A stretch of DNA of 41,128 nucleotides from Acidisoma silvae (GCF_020618775.1 NZ_JAESVB010000025.1:1-41128), one strand, 5' to 3'. Positions 24,527-34,626 are shown, numbered from the stretch's first letter. Notes: generated by a model not told the origin, from the letters alone. Made by a program: numbers and translations.

Positions 24527-26665
24527 ATGGACCTGCGTACCATTCTTGAGATTGTTTTGCCGCGTAAACTGTCCATTTTATTTGGCGGTCTGTTATTTGC
24601 CATTTTCGCTTTTTTTCTCTCAGGAATGGCTCCGGTTCGCTACACCAGCACTGGTTACTTGATGTTTGATGCGCCCAAGGATCAGACAGCTGCGACTATG
24701 ACGCGGATTACGGATATCGACGTTCTGCTTTCGCCGACCTTGTTGACGGAAGTGGCGTCACTACCGGCAATCTACCAGCGCCCTGATCTTGTGCCATCCC
24801 TGAGGCTGCCTTCGTTTCGGGACATGGAACTCCCCAAAACCCTATTCGGTTACGCCATTCCGACCTGGCACAAAGCTGCGCATCCGACGAAGCAGCAGAA
24901 GGGGGCTTTGACGGACCATATTAATGGAATTGCAGCTTATTTGCACAGCAGCTTAAAAGTGACGGGAGACCCTGACAGCCGGGTTATTGCGATCGCCTTC
25001 TCCGCTGGCAATGCGAGTTTGGCGGCAACGGTCGTCAATGAGCTCATGGCTCGCTACATTGCCACAGATTATGAAGCGAGGCTTGCAACCGTTGTTGCCC
25101 CGAATGCTTGGCTCACCGCTCAGGTGACAGCCGCGGCAAAGGATGCAGCCGCAGCAGATGGAGCGATTGCTGCCTTTCAGCGCACGCATAATGTATCGTC
25201 GTCGTCGCAGGGATCCTATGCCGATATCAACCTTAGTAGGCAATGGGACCTTCTGTCGGCTGCCAAGCAGCAGCTTTCGGACGCTGAACTCTCGCAAAGC
25301 CTCGTCAAATCTGGATTTGATGATGCTTCAGCATCGTCTCCCCAAATCCAGATATTGCGTGAGCGACAGATCCAAATGTCACAGCAATTGGCCGCCGCGC
25401 AGGCATCATTGGGCCCGGCCAATCTTGGCCAACAGGAAATTCAAAATCAGCTAAACGCGATTCGCCGCCAGATGGCAGCGGCCAGTGGTAAGGCAGCTGG
25501 CTCTGTGGGCGAGCGGGTGGCGGTAGCCCAAGCGCGTGTCGACGCGCTACAGGGTCAGGTCGATCAAGCCGCTGCCGCGGCGGCGGTCGCATCAGAAAAC
25601 GAATTTGATCTGCATCAGCTTATGGCATCAGCGCAAAGCAAGCACAGCGTCTACGACAACCTGCTTGGGCGTTTACATGACTCCGAGCTCAGTGCGACGC
25701 AACTCACCCACGCACAAATCGTGTCGCAGGCGACCATTCCATCCCTTCCAGAATCCGCGCGCACGGTGCTCTACGTCATCCTCGGTTTTGTCGTCGGCTG
25801 TCTGCTCACCGTCAGTGTCCTTGTTCAACGGCATTTCTTCAACGCTCGGATTGGCTCGGTGAGTATCCTTTCCAGTTTCCTGCGTGTGCCCAATCTTGGC
25901 AGCCTTCCTATCATCGGTTCGCGGCGCGGCACGCTAGGCAGATTGGCGCTCGACCATCCTCACGGGGCGATCGCGGAGACCCTGCGCGGCATTCGGCTGC
26001 GGCTTCAGGAATACGCTCAAGGAACCGCTGGCGTAGTGGTGCTTGTCACCTCCGCAGAACGGGGTGAGGGGAAGACGAGTGTAGCTGCGGCTCTTGCTTT
26101 GCGCGCAGCAGGAGACGGTCTAAGCGTATTGTTGATCGAAGGTGACTTACACCGGCCGTCTCTCTCGGAAGATTTCAAGATGGCCAATGGTGGTCGCGGG
26201 CTTGAAGCAGCTGTCTCCGGCAAGCTGCAACGTGAGAAAGTTCTTGAGATCCACAGAGAGACCGGCCTGCATTGCCTTTTCGCGCGAGCGTCAGTGCCGA
26301 ATGCCGTCGCCTTCCTTGACAGCCATGGCTTTCGCAGACTCGTAGAGGAGGGACGATCAATCTATGACCTTGTCGTGATCGACGGGCCGCCGCTTCTCCG
26401 CGTGCCGGATCCGTTGGTGTTGTCCCGACTGGTGGATCGCATTATCTGGGTTATGCGGGCAGAACGCACCCCGCAGCGGGTCATTGCGGAAGCGCTGAAG
26501 CGTCTGCCGGCTGATCGTCGCGCCCTCGTTGCGACTGTCATCACTGGTGCGCCAAAACGAATGCTGACAGGTTTGGGCTTTTATGCAGGCTATAGCGGCC
26601 GGGGCCATTTTCCTGTCATCATGCATGAGCCTGCGGCGACTTGGCCTGAGGTTGACGAACGGTGA
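24527..26665 (+). CDS. Polysaccharide co-polymerase with tyrosine autokinase domain (Wzc-like)
   Basis: The inner-membrane protein has 712 aa. A first helix (LSILFGGLLFAIFAFFLSG) is followed by a Wzz-type periplasmic part with long alanine- and glutamine-rich coiled-coil stretches (about 200-400), a second helix (TVLYVILGFVVGCLLTVSVL) and a cytoplasmic BY-kinase domain. The kinase has Walker A SAERGEGKTSVAAA near residue 511, Walker A' VLLIEGDLHRPSL near 537 and Walker B YDLVVIDGPP near 615. In the A' motif the first acidic residue is Glu rather than Asp. The C-terminal tyrosine cluster is meagre (FYAGYSG), fewer than in enterobacterial Wzc. It should control chain length and export together with a Wza-type porin, which is not encoded here. 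AAGGA lies upstream of the ATG. Confidence 0.9.
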   Translation: MDLRTILEIVLPRKLSILFGGLLFAIFAFFLSGMAPVRYTSTGYLMFDAPKDQTAATMTRITDIDVLLSPTLLTEVASLPAIYQRPDLVPSLRLPSFRDMELPKTLFGYAIPTWHKAAHPTKQQKGALTDHINGIAAYLHSSLKVTGDPDSRVIAIAFSAGNASLAATVVNELMARYIATDYEARLATVVAPNAWLTAQVTAAAKDAAAADGAIAAFQRTHNVSSSSQGSYADINLSRQWDLLSAAKQQLSDAELSQSLVKSGFDDASASSPQIQILRERQIQMSQQLAAAQASLGPANLGQQEIQNQLNAIRRQMAAASGKAAGSVGERVAVAQARVDALQGQVDQAAAAAAVASENEFDLHQLMASAQSKHSVYDNLLGRLHDSELSATQLTHAQIVSQATIPSLPESARTVLYVILGFVVGCLLTVSVLVQRHFFNARIGSVSILSSFLRVPNLGSLPIIGSRRGTLGRLALDHPHGAIAETLRGIRLRLQEYAQGTAGVVVLVTSAERGEGKTSVAAALALRAAGDGLSVLLIEGDLHRPSLSEDFKMANGGRGLEAAVSGKLQREKVLEIHRETGLHCLFARASVPNAVAFLDSHGFRRLVEEGRSIYDLVVIDGPPLLRVPDPLVLSRLVDRIIWVMRAERTPQRVIAEALKRLPADRRALVATVITGAPKRMLTGLGFYAGYSGRGHFPVIMHEPAATWPEVDER

Positions 26666-26701
26666 CCGCGGCGAGACAGATCAAACGCGCGGCGGTTTGT
26701 C

Positions 26702-27889
26702 ATGCACCTGCGACCGCAAATCGGGTCGCCGCTGATGGACGGTGAACAAATAGAGTTTGGCAAAACGGTGTCCCTGAAGCCGACCCTCGGATCGGCGCGC
26801 GATCAGTCGTATATTTATGGTCTGGATTTTCTGCGCTTCTTGGCAGCTTCGCTCGTCGCGCTTTTTCACCTGACCTGGCTTGAGCCAACCACCGCTAAGC
26901 TCGCTTGGTTTGGGTGGATTGGGGTCCAGATCTTCTTCGTCATTTCGGGCTTCGTCATCTCACAATCGGCCCAGACGTCAAGTGTGTTAGCCTTCGCGAT
27001 CTCGCGCTTTCTTCGCCTCTACCCTGCGGCCTGGATATGTGCCCTCATTAGCTTGGTGGCTCTTCTTTGCAGAGGCAATATGATGGCTGCAGCACCATCA
27101 TTGCTGCTGCAATTTTTCCGCTCGCTCGTCCTTTATCCGACAGGCCCGTTCCTCGCCACGGCCTATTGGACATTGCCGGTTGAAATCACGTTCTATGGGC
27201 TAATCGCAATTGTGCTCTACAGACATGCGTTCCGCCATATCGAAGCCATCGCGCTCGTGATGGCCATTTTTAGCGGACTATATCTCGCTTTCCTGGGCCT
27301 ATATTATCTCGGTGCGGTCAATACATCCTGGATCGCGTTCGGCTATGGCTGGAAGAACGTGACGCTGTTGAGACACGGTGTCTATTTTTCAGGCGGCATC
27401 TTCTGCTGGCTCACATCAGAAAAAAAATTGACGTGGCAAGGTATCATAGGTCTAGCGATTGTCGCTATTGCAGCACCTATTGAAATAATCTGCCGCACGG
27501 CAGAACTTGTGCCATTGATGCCGGTTTCAATGAAACTTTCTTCGGTCAGTTGGGTGCCGCTCGTCATTTGGATCGCCGCGGTCGTATTTATTCTGGCGGC
27601 TGCGCGTTGGCGTGCCGAGGTGAATGCACTCCCGAGTTCGGTTTTGCGTGCCATCCGACTTCTGGGCCTGACGACCTATCCCTTTTATCTTGTCCACGAA
27701 GTGGTGGGGCACGCGGCACGTCACGTATTCCTGGCGCGAGGAGGCTCTACTTTGATCAGTGCGGTTGGTGGTGTGCTGGTCTCAGCGTTCGTCGCCTTCT
27801 TGATCGCTTATCAGGCCGAGCCCAGGCTGCGCCGCTTGCTGCGGGCGTGGATAAAGTCGCTTGAGCAAGGCAGGAAGCGCTTGGCTTGA
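26702..27889 (+). CDS. Acyltransferase 3 family membrane protein
   Basis: The protein has 395 aa and about ten helices. The N-terminal signature YGLDFLRFLAASLVALFHLT contains the conserved Arg and His of the acyltransferase 3 family, which O-acetylates or O-succinylates surface polysaccharides. The block FGWIGVQIFFVISGFVISQS and the segment RFLRLYPAAWICALISL are also typical. The family's catalytic His is in FHLT. It begins 36 bp after the Wzc-like gene. The ATG at 26702 and a second one at 26735 are both possible, since neither has a strong ribosome binding site. It probably decorates the repeat unit of the polymer with an acyl group. Confidence 0.92.
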   Translation: MHLRPQIGSPLMDGEQIEFGKTVSLKPTLGSARDQSYIYGLDFLRFLAASLVALFHLTWLEPTTAKLAWFGWIGVQIFFVISGFVISQSAQTSSVLAFAISRFLRLYPAAWICALISLVALLCRGNMMAAAPSLLLQFFRSLVLYPTGPFLATAYWTLPVEITFYGLIAIVLYRHAFRHIEAIALVMAIFSGLYLAFLGLYYLGAVNTSWIAFGYGWKNVTLLRHGVYFSGGIFCWLTSEKKLTWQGIIGLAIVAIAAPIEIICRTAELVPLMPVSMKLSSVSWVPLVIWIAAVVFILAAARWRAEVNALPSSVLRAIRLLGLTTYPFYLVHEVVGHAARHVFLARGGSTLISAVGGVLVSAFVAFLIAYQAEPRLRRLLRAWIKSLEQGRKRLA

Positions 27890-27932
27890 CCTAGCCTATT
27901 TAAAATTAGCGGTGAAATAGAAGGCAGTATAA

Positions 27933-30900
27933 ATGTCAGCGTCAGGGACTCCAGTAGCCACGCCCGACAGCGGGGCGGTGACTGAGGGCGGATTAATCAC
28001 TGTGACCGGCAATGTATTGACGAACGATACTGACCCGGCCGGCTTGCCGTTGGCTGTGGTGGATGTCGGCACAACCGCTGTTACCAATACGACGACTGTC
28101 ACCGGCACCTACGGTACTTTGGTCATTCAGCCCGACGGGACCTACACCTATACGCTTGCCAGCCAGCAGGCCAATGTATTGGCGCTCAGCAAAGGGCAGC
28201 AGGTTACCGACGTCTTTAACTATACGATCTCGGACGGGACTACTTACACGCAGACCGTCACCCAGCAACAGCAGAATCTAATCACGCAGTCGGAAGCGTT
28301 CGACAATGCGATCTGGACGAAATTTGCTACTTCGGGTGCCGGGCCGAGCGTCACGGCCAATGTGGACTCCGGGCCTTCCGGTGGGGCGGCAACGGCTGAC
28401 AAGGTCGCGTTTACGAATGCAGGGTCGGGGCTCTATACGACCACCGGAGTGAGCGGCCAATATACCTTCAGTGTCTACGTCAAGCTTGTTAGTGGCAGCG
28501 GCGCTTTCAGTTTCAACTATTGGGACGCCTCCACCAATGCCGATAATATGGTGGCAGCAACGGCTACCGCCGCTTGGACCCGATTGAGCTGGACATTTAC
28601 CGGTGACGGTAATGCCAATTCCAATGTTGCGCTGATGTTGTCGGCAGCCCAGGCAACGGGCGGTGTGCTGGAATTCTGGGGTGCTCAAATCAACGCGGGT
28701 GCAACCGCTACGACCTATGTCGCGACGACCGGCACGGCTGTAAATACCACTACGACGGTGACGATGCCGGTTGTCATCAGCTCTAATTTGACTGTGACAG
28801 TCACGGGGAACGGATCAAATACGCCGCCTACCGCCGTCGCTGACACCGCAGCGGTTGCCGAAGGGGGAACGGTCACTGCTGCGGGTAATGTTCTGACAAA
28901 TGATTCCGATCCCGCAGGCAAAACGCTGAGCGTCACGAGCGTCAATGGCACGACTGTCAGCGGAGCCACGACGATTGTCGGCACGTATGGCACTTTAACT
29001 ATTCAGCCAAACGGTAATTACACTTACACATTGGCCAGTGCGCAAGCTAACGTCATGGCGTTGGCGAGCGGCCAAACTGTGGCGGACGCTTTTTCATACG
29101 TGGTGTCTGATGGCACCAACTATACGGTGACGACCACGCAAACTCAACAGAATCTCATTATACAATCGGAGGCATTTGACAGCGCGATTTGGGTGAAATT
29201 TGTGACGTCTGGCGCAGGCCCAGTTGTGACGGCCAATATCGACACTGGGCCCACTGGCGGTGCGGCGACGGCCGACAGCGTGGCTTTGTCGACAGCAGGA
29301 TCCGGTCTCTATACCACGACCGGGGTAAGCGGCCAGTATACGTTTAGTGTCTATGTAAAGTCGGTCAGCGGCAGTACTGCTTTCAGTTTCAATTATTGGG
29401 CTGCCTCTACTAACACCGATCATCTAATGAACGGCAATGCGACCTCCAGCTGGACCCGCCTGAGTTGGACGTTCACTGGCGACGGCAACGCGAGTTCAAA
29501 TATCGCTCTGATGCTTGCGAATACGCAAACGGCGATGGCTACTCTAGAATTTTGGGGTGCACAACTCAATGCCGGCGCCACAGCGCTCACCTATGTCGCT
29601 ACAACCGGAACTGCCATCAATACGACGGCGACCGTCACGACGCCTGTCGTCGTTACCGCAAACCTTACGGTCAATGTCACCGGCAATGGAGCATATACGC
29701 CGCCAACCGCCGTCGCTGATACGACGGCCATAACCGAGGGTGCCACATCGGCGGTGACCGGCAATGTACTCACCAACGACACAGGAAAGACGCTGACGGT
29801 CACCAGCGTCAATGGCACGGCGATTAGTGGCACGACGACGATCATAGGCACTTACGGCACCTTGGTGATCCAGGCTAACGGGGCCTTTTCGTATACGCTC
29901 GGAAATAGCCAGCCGAATGTCCTGGCTTTGGTCAATGGGCAGACTGAGCTTGATGTCTTCTCTTACGCGATTTCGGACGGCACAACCTCCACCCAGACTG
30001 TGTCGGTGGTTCAGCAGAACCTGATCACGCAGTCGGAAGCCTTCGACAATGCGATCTGGACGAAAGTCACGGAGGTCGGCATTCCGCCGATGATCGTGCA
30101 AGCCAATGTCGGCGCCGGACCGAATGGCGGCACGGCTACCGCCGATCAGGTGAATATCGACGGGCCAGGTGCCATTCTCTCGGTTCTCGCTGCCGTGTCG
30201 GGTCAGTATACATTCAGCGTGTGGGTCAGGTTGGTCCAGGGGGCTGGCGATTTTTCCCTCACGTATTTCAGCGCGGCCGCGGGCAACTCGGTGACGACAG
30301 CCTTCCTCGCAAGTTCTCTTTGGCAACGTTTCTCTATCGTCTTTTCCGGTGATGGGAGTTCAGCATCCTATCTGGCCATCATGCATGCCCTCAACCAGAC
30401 AGATAGCGGCGTTTTTCAACTTTGGGGGGCGCAGCTCAACAGCGGATCAATACCGCTGACCTATGTCGCCACCACCGGGACAGCAGTCAATACCACAGCT
30501 TCGGTTAGTTCACCGATTAGCAACAGCCTGGCCGTGACGGTGATGGGTTCGACGCCGGTCGCTAATCAGGATACAGCTGCTGTTGCTGTCGGGGGCACGA
30601 CAACGGCCACCGGCAATCTGCTGTCGAATGATATCAGCCCAGCCGGCACAAGCCTCTCGGTCGCGAGTGTCAACGGTATTGCCATCACCGGGACCACAAC
30701 CGTCACCGGCCTCTATGGTACCTTGGTCGTCCAGGCTAACGGCAACTACACCTACACCATGAACGCCGGGCTTCCTTTGACCGCCGATCTGCTGGGCGGT
30801 GAAATAGAGCAAGATACCTTTGCTTACAGCGTCACCGACGGCATTTCCTATAATCAGCCTGGTCCAACGATCGATGAAAATCTCATTATCCAGTCGGAGG

Positions 30901-32552
30901 CCTTTAATGTCTCGCCTTGGACGAAGTTTGGAACATCGCCGACTGTCACGGCCAATGTTGCTGCCGGCCCATCAGGTGGAGCGGCGACAGCCGATCAGGT
31001 CAAAATCACGGCGGCAAATTCTGGACTGTACTATGCGACGAACGTATCCGGCGAATACACATTTAGTGTTTGGGTGAAGCTGATCAGCGGATCGGGTACA
31101 TTCAGTTTCAACTACTATGAGGGTTCGGCCAAGGTGGACTATTTACAGACGGCGACCGCTACATCGAGCTGGGTCCGCGTCAGTTTCACTTTTATGGGTG
31201 ATGGCAATGCGAATTCTAATGTCGCTTTGATGCATAGCAGCGCGCAAACGACGACGGGGACGTTTGACTTCTATGGCGCGCAGCTTAACCCCGGTGGCAC
31301 GGCCGACGACTATATTGCGACGAATGGCACGGCCGTCAGCGCCAATGACTATGCGACCGGGGCCGCCACCTTCGGTTCCACGCTCGCCGTCAGCGTTATG
31401 GGGACGGATGCTGGCAGGTCGGCTCCCTCTCTCAATTTGCAAAACAATTCGCAGGGCGTGGTGGTCAATCTTGCCACTGACCAATGGTCTCAGGCGCTAA
31501 CGGTCATGCCCTTTGGCGATTCAATCACCCATGGCTGGACGGCAAATGACTGGATGGTGCAGGGAAGCACGACTGACCAGGGATATCGCGGCCCATTGTG
31601 GCAGTCCTTCCTATCTACGGGGGCTCTTATAAACTTCGTGGGCGATCAGACGGATGGTCCATTGACCTTCCTCGATCCAGACAATGCCGGCTATCCGGGC
31701 GATACCACAGCGCAGCTCCTCGTTCGGCTGCCTAGTCTTCTTGCTCAGGAAAAGCCGCAGGCCATTTTGATTTTGGCAGGAACCAACGACCTGTTGCAGG
31801 GCGTCTCGCAGACAACGATCATCGCAAACCTCACCAAAATGATCACTCTAGCTAATGCGGCGAGTCCCTCCACCCATATCTACCTTTCCGAATTACCGCC
31901 GAACACCACTGTTAGCACGGTATCGGCGCTTAACACGGCGATCGACGCCTTGGTCAAGCAGGAGAGCGCTGCCGGGTATAACGTCAGTCTTGTCAGTCAA
32001 AGCAACTTTCCGTCCTCCGACCTGATCTATGACGGCACGCACCCGACTGATGCGGGATATGCGCTCATAGCCCAGAATTTTTATACGGCGATGCTGGCGG
32101 GGCAGCCGCTCTCTGGTGGAACGCCAGGTGGCACCATTGCCACCATCTCGCCGGCTACGCTGAATGCTGTCGGTGGGTCTGGAAATGACCTTCTTATCGG
32201 CAATAGTGGAAACAATATCCTGAGCGGTGGTGCCGGCAACGACGTTTTCATTGGCGGCGGCGGGAGCGATATTTTTGTCGGCGGTCCTGGGGCCGACGAG
32301 TTCGACATCAAACCCGTCGCTGGGGCCATTACGGTGGCCGACTTCACACCATCGCAAGGTGATCTGCTGGAATGGGACAATATTCCTGGACTCACGAGCC
32401 TTGCCATTCTTAATAGTCATCTCACGCAAACCAATGGCTCATCAGTCGTGGACCTTTCATCCTTTGGCGTGAGCCTGACGGTAACCCTTGCCGGCTATGC
32501 CGGATCGCTGAGCAATAGCGTGTTTCTGACAGGAACGACAGCCACGTCCTGA
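27933..32552 (+). CDS. Secreted SGNH/GDSL hydrolase with four VCBS-lectin repeats and RTX tail
   Basis: The protein has 1539 aa. Four repeats begin near residues 6, 297, 589 and 874. Each opens like a VCBS/cadherin-like domain (VTGNVLTND, GTYGTLVIQPDGTYTYTL, DVFNYTISDG). It then holds a jelly-roll-like module of about 165 aa (NLITQSEAFDNAIWTK, SGQYTFSVYVKLV, WTRLSWTFTGDGN, LEFWGAQ) and returns to the last VCBS strand (LTVTVTGNG). Next comes an SGNH hydrolase with S1197 in GDSITHG, N1285 in GTND, and D1367 and H1370 in DGTHPTDAGY. The C-terminus has glycine-rich calcium-binding RTX repeats (GGSGNDLLIG, GGAGNDVFIG, GGPGADEFDI). There is no N-terminal signal, and an RTX tail fits type I secretion. 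It is probably a secreted or surface esterase that binds the polymer and removes acyl groups (inference). AAGG precedes the ATG. Confidence 0.9.
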   Translation: MSASGTPVATPDSGAVTEGGLITVTGNVLTNDTDPAGLPLAVVDVGTTAVTNTTTVTGTYGTLVIQPDGTYTYTLASQQANVLALSKGQQVTDVFNYTISDGTTYTQTVTQQQQNLITQSEAFDNAIWTKFATSGAGPSVTANVDSGPSGGAATADKVAFTNAGSGLYTTTGVSGQYTFSVYVKLVSGSGAFSFNYWDASTNADNMVAATATAAWTRLSWTFTGDGNANSNVALMLSAAQATGGVLEFWGAQINAGATATTYVATTGTAVNTTTTVTMPVVISSNLTVTVTGNGSNTPPTAVADTAAVAEGGTVTAAGNVLTNDSDPAGKTLSVTSVNGTTVSGATTIVGTYGTLTIQPNGNYTYTLASAQANVMALASGQTVADAFSYVVSDGTNYTVTTTQTQQNLIIQSEAFDSAIWVKFVTSGAGPVVTANIDTGPTGGAATADSVALSTAGSGLYTTTGVSGQYTFSVYVKSVSGSTAFSFNYWAASTNTDHLMNGNATSSWTRLSWTFTGDGNASSNIALMLANTQTAMATLEFWGAQLNAGATALTYVATTGTAINTTATVTTPVVVTANLTVNVTGNGAYTPPTAVADTTAITEGATSAVTGNVLTNDTGKTLTVTSVNGTAISGTTTIIGTYGTLVIQANGAFSYTLGNSQPNVLALVNGQTELDVFSYAISDGTTSTQTVSVVQQNLITQSEAFDNAIWTKVTEVGIPPMIVQANVGAGPNGGTATADQVNIDGPGAILSVLAAVSGQYTFSVWVRLVQGAGDFSLTYFSAAAGNSVTTAFLASSLWQRFSIVFSGDGSSASYLAIMHALNQTDSGVFQLWGAQLNSGSIPLTYVATTGTAVNTTASVSSPISNSLAVTVMGSTPVANQDTAAVAVGGTTTATGNLLSNDISPAGTSLSVASVNGIAITGTTTVTGLYGTLVVQANGNYTYTMNAGLPLTADLLGGEIEQDTFAYSVTDGISYNQPGPTIDENLIIQSEAFNVSPWTKFGTSPTVTANVAAGPSGGAATADQVKITAANSGLYYATNVSGEYTFSVWVKLISGSGTFSFNYYEGSAKVDYLQTATATSSWVRVSFTFMGDGNANSNVALMHSSAQTTTGTFDFYGAQLNPGGTADDYIATNGTAVSANDYATGAATFGSTLAVSVMGTDAGRSAPSLNLQNNSQGVVVNLATDQWSQALTVMPFGDSITHGWTANDWMVQGSTTDQGYRGPLWQSFLSTGALINFVGDQTDGPLTFLDPDNAGYPGDTTAQLLVRLPSLLAQEKPQAILILAGTNDLLQGVSQTTIIANLTKMITLANAASPSTHIYLSELPPNTTVSTVSALNTAIDALVKQESAAGYNVSLVSQSNFPSSDLIYDGTHPTDAGYALIAQNFYTAMLAGQPLSGGTPGGTIATISPATLNAVGGSGNDLLIGNSGNNILSGGAGNDVFIGGGGSDIFVGGPGADEFDIKPVAGAITVADFTPSQGDLLEWDNIPGLTSLAILNSHLTQTNGSSVVDLSSFGVSLTVTLAGYAGSLSNSVFLTGTTATS

Positions 32553-32613
32553 GGTTGCTGGACATTCAGATATGACGTGCCGCGTTTTTTAAGTGGAGGT
32601 TGGAGCGATAACT

Positions 32614-33273
32614 ATGGATGCGGATGAAGCATTATCAGGTGTGTATTCTCACCAGTTATCGGATGAGAAAATGTTCTATCAAGATCTGTCGTCCTTTCGG
32701 CTTCCTCCTGGATTCAGAGGACGGTCGGCCGTCATGGTACAGATTTGGTGGATTGCGCAAGCAGTTCTTGTTCATATGTCTCCGCAAATTATGTACGGTT
32801 GGAGACGATTTGTGCTTCGGCTTTTTGGAGCCAAGATTGGCAATAACGTAAGAATCCGTCCTTCGGTGCATATCACCTTCCCTTGGAAAGTTGAGGTCGG
32901 CGATGGCAGCTGGATTGGCGATGGCGTCACTCTCTATTCGTTAGGCAAAATTTATATCGGACGGAATGCCGTCGTATCTCAGGGCAGTTATCTTTGCGGA
33001 GGAAGTCACGACTATAAGGCCTCAGATTTTGCGATCCATGCGCGCCCGATTGTCGTGGCTGATGAGGCTTGGATTGCCGCCCAATCCTTCTTGGCACCTG
33101 GAGTGACGATCGGGCGGGGGGCCGTGGTGGGTGCACGCTCACTTGTACTGAAAGATGTTCCACCCGGCATGGTAGCGATGGGCCATCCGGCGAAGCTCCA
33201 TGGGCCAAGACGCCGGATAGATGTGCCGTTTAATAGCGCTCTCGTTGTGGCGCGGCCGGAGTTCGCCAAATAG
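32614..33273 (+). CDS. Left-handed beta-helix acetyltransferase, WcaF-like
   Basis: The protein has 219 aa from the ATG at 32614, which has TTGGAG about 10 bp upstream; a GTG at 32593 would start inside that ribosome binding region. Hexapeptide repeats run from about residue 70 (IGNNVRIRPSVHI, VGDGSWIGDGVTLY, IYIGRNAVVSQGSYLCGG) to VADEAWIAAQSFLAPGVTIG and RGAVVGARSLVLKDVPPG. The block SHDYKASDF contains the catalytic histidine of the family. The N-terminal segment WIAQAVLVHMSPQIMYGWRR is typical of proteins called colanic acid biosynthesis acetyltransferase. It should transfer acetyl from acetyl-CoA to a sugar hydroxyl in the cytoplasm. It follows the SGNH hydrolase, pairing an acetylating with a possibly deacetylating enzyme. 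Confidence 0.92.
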   Translation: MDADEALSGVYSHQLSDEKMFYQDLSSFRLPPGFRGRSAVMVQIWWIAQAVLVHMSPQIMYGWRRFVLRLFGAKIGNNVRIRPSVHITFPWKVEVGDGSWIGDGVTLYSLGKIYIGRNAVVSQGSYLCGGSHDYKASDFAIHARPIVVADEAWIAAQSFLAPGVTIGRGAVVGARSLVLKDVPPGMVAMGHPAKLHGPRRRIDVPFNSALVVARPEFAK

Positions 33274-33294
33274 CCGCTTCCGGGCGGGGCTATT

Positions 33295-34347
33295 TCAGCG
33301 CTGTGAGCCGGATTTCGGCGCCAATGGCCGCAGTGAATCGCGCGTAATACGTTTGAGCGGGCCACTGGGGCGCATGACCCTGCGCCGCAGGCTAGCGACG
33401 CTCTGGTGGCGAAGTAATTCTGCCAGTCGCAGTGGCTCATACAGCATCGGATGGCGGTTGTAGGGAAGACTAGCGAAGCGATGCAGGGCGGCGGCCTGCG
33501 AGGGGCCGTCAATCGCGGCTTTGACAGTATCGCGGACGCTCGCCTTTTTCGTCTCCCACCACATATTCAGTTCCTGCTGCAAAGCAAGAAGTGCCGTCTT
33601 GTTGGCGTAGAGGTTATCAGCGAACTGCCTCGCCTGCTGCCAGTTGGCGAATGTAGGAATCGGATGATCGCCAAGCAGCGCTCGGTAGTAATTGTGCGTG
33701 GGCCGCCTTTCGATCAACGGGATGCAACCTAGCTCCAGGCTTTCATACAACCGCCAAGTTTCTAGGATAACGTTGCCCATCGGGCAAGGCGAAAATACCG
33801 TGTCTATCAGGATTGCGTCAAACTCCGTTTTGCTGAGTTTGTGGCCCCTGTCGTCACTAATGGACGAGGTCTTCGTGACAAGATTGCCGCCAAAGCTTGC
33901 CATCGCCGCCATCATATCGACCCGGGACGCCTTAACTTCTCCCGTGAAAGACCAGGTATAGCGACGTTCCAAAGCAGACTTTTTGTACGGACTGCGGGAC
34001 GTGCCGTTGGCGTAGCCGAATGGCAAGGTGATAATGCCGTCGCTTGTCGCAAGATAAGTGCGGAAATTCCTTAGCACCAAATCAAAGTGCCGATAGAGGG
34101 CGTTACCGTTTGAAAAATATTCGTCGCTCGCATGAAAAAGAACTAGCTTTTTGCAGCGTCTGCGACATTCGGCGAAATAGGTTTCATAGGTCGGAATCGG
34201 CTTCCAATTGCTGCTAATTACGTGGATGGTATTATCATCGAAGCAGGTGCATTCAAGGTCGGTCACCTCGCTGTCGATAAGGTTTCCGAGTATATCGCGA
34301 AGCCAGTCGACTTCGAGAAGATTGTCGGCGTGCCAAACGAGCTTCAT
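33295..34347 (-). CDS. Exostosin-like (GT47-type) glycosyltransferase
   Basis: The protein has 350 aa from the ATG at 34347, with GGAAGGA upstream; a longer frame to 34371 is less likely. The conserved C-terminal region TVFSPCPMGNVILETWRLYE and SLELGCIPLIE matches the exostosin/GT47 signature in which the arginine-glutamate pair binds the nucleotide donor. YTWSFTGEVKASRVDM corresponds to the family's 'fxGxxxxxR' block. It has no membrane segment. It is the only minus-strand gene inside the plus arm, so it is transcribed on its own, convergent with the acetyltransferase and divergent from the Wzx gene. The donor and linkage cannot be told. Confidence 0.8.
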   Translation of the reverse strand: MKLVWHADNLLEVDWLRDILGNLIDSEVTDLECTCFDDNTIHVISSNWKPIPTYETYFAECRRRCKKLVLFHASDEYFSNGNALYRHFDLVLRNFRTYLATSDGIITLPFGYANGTSRSPYKKSALERRYTWSFTGEVKASRVDMMAAMASFGGNLVTKTSSISDDRGHKLSKTEFDAILIDTVFSPCPMGNVILETWRLYESLELGCIPLIERRPTHNYYRALLGDHPIPTFANWQQARQFADNLYANKTALLALQQELNMWWETKKASVRDTVKAAIDGPSQAAALHRFASLPYNRHPMLYEPLRLAELLRHQSVASLRRRVMRPSGPLKRITRDSLRPLAPKSGSQR

Positions 34348-34626
34348 CTTGAGTTCCTTCCGACCAGCCACAAGGAGGTTCGGCGGCTAAGCTGCAATCA
34401 GGCAGATAAAGCGTCTATAGTTCCTTTGCGCGCCTGGCGCTTCCCAGAAGGGCTATGCCTGAACTGGCAGCAAAGGCTAGAAAATTGGGAAATTGTCGCC
34501 CTCAGAACTAAGCACAATGGCGGAATATTATTTCCATCTGTCATCGACTAAAAATTAGGAGACAGAGGATCAGGAAATTAAATATTTCCTCTCCGACAGC
34601 TTGCCACTCCATCTTTACGGCGGTGA

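Noticed and set aside
27933-31420. DNA repeats suggestive of CRISPR or satellite sequence
   Set aside because: The periodicity of about 870 bp comes from repeated protein domains in one long gene; the copies have diverged at the DNA level.
27382-32429. Several long minus-strand frames opposite the acyltransferase and repeat protein
   Set aside because: They are mirror frames of GC-rich, repetitive coding sequence on the plus strand and carry no motifs.
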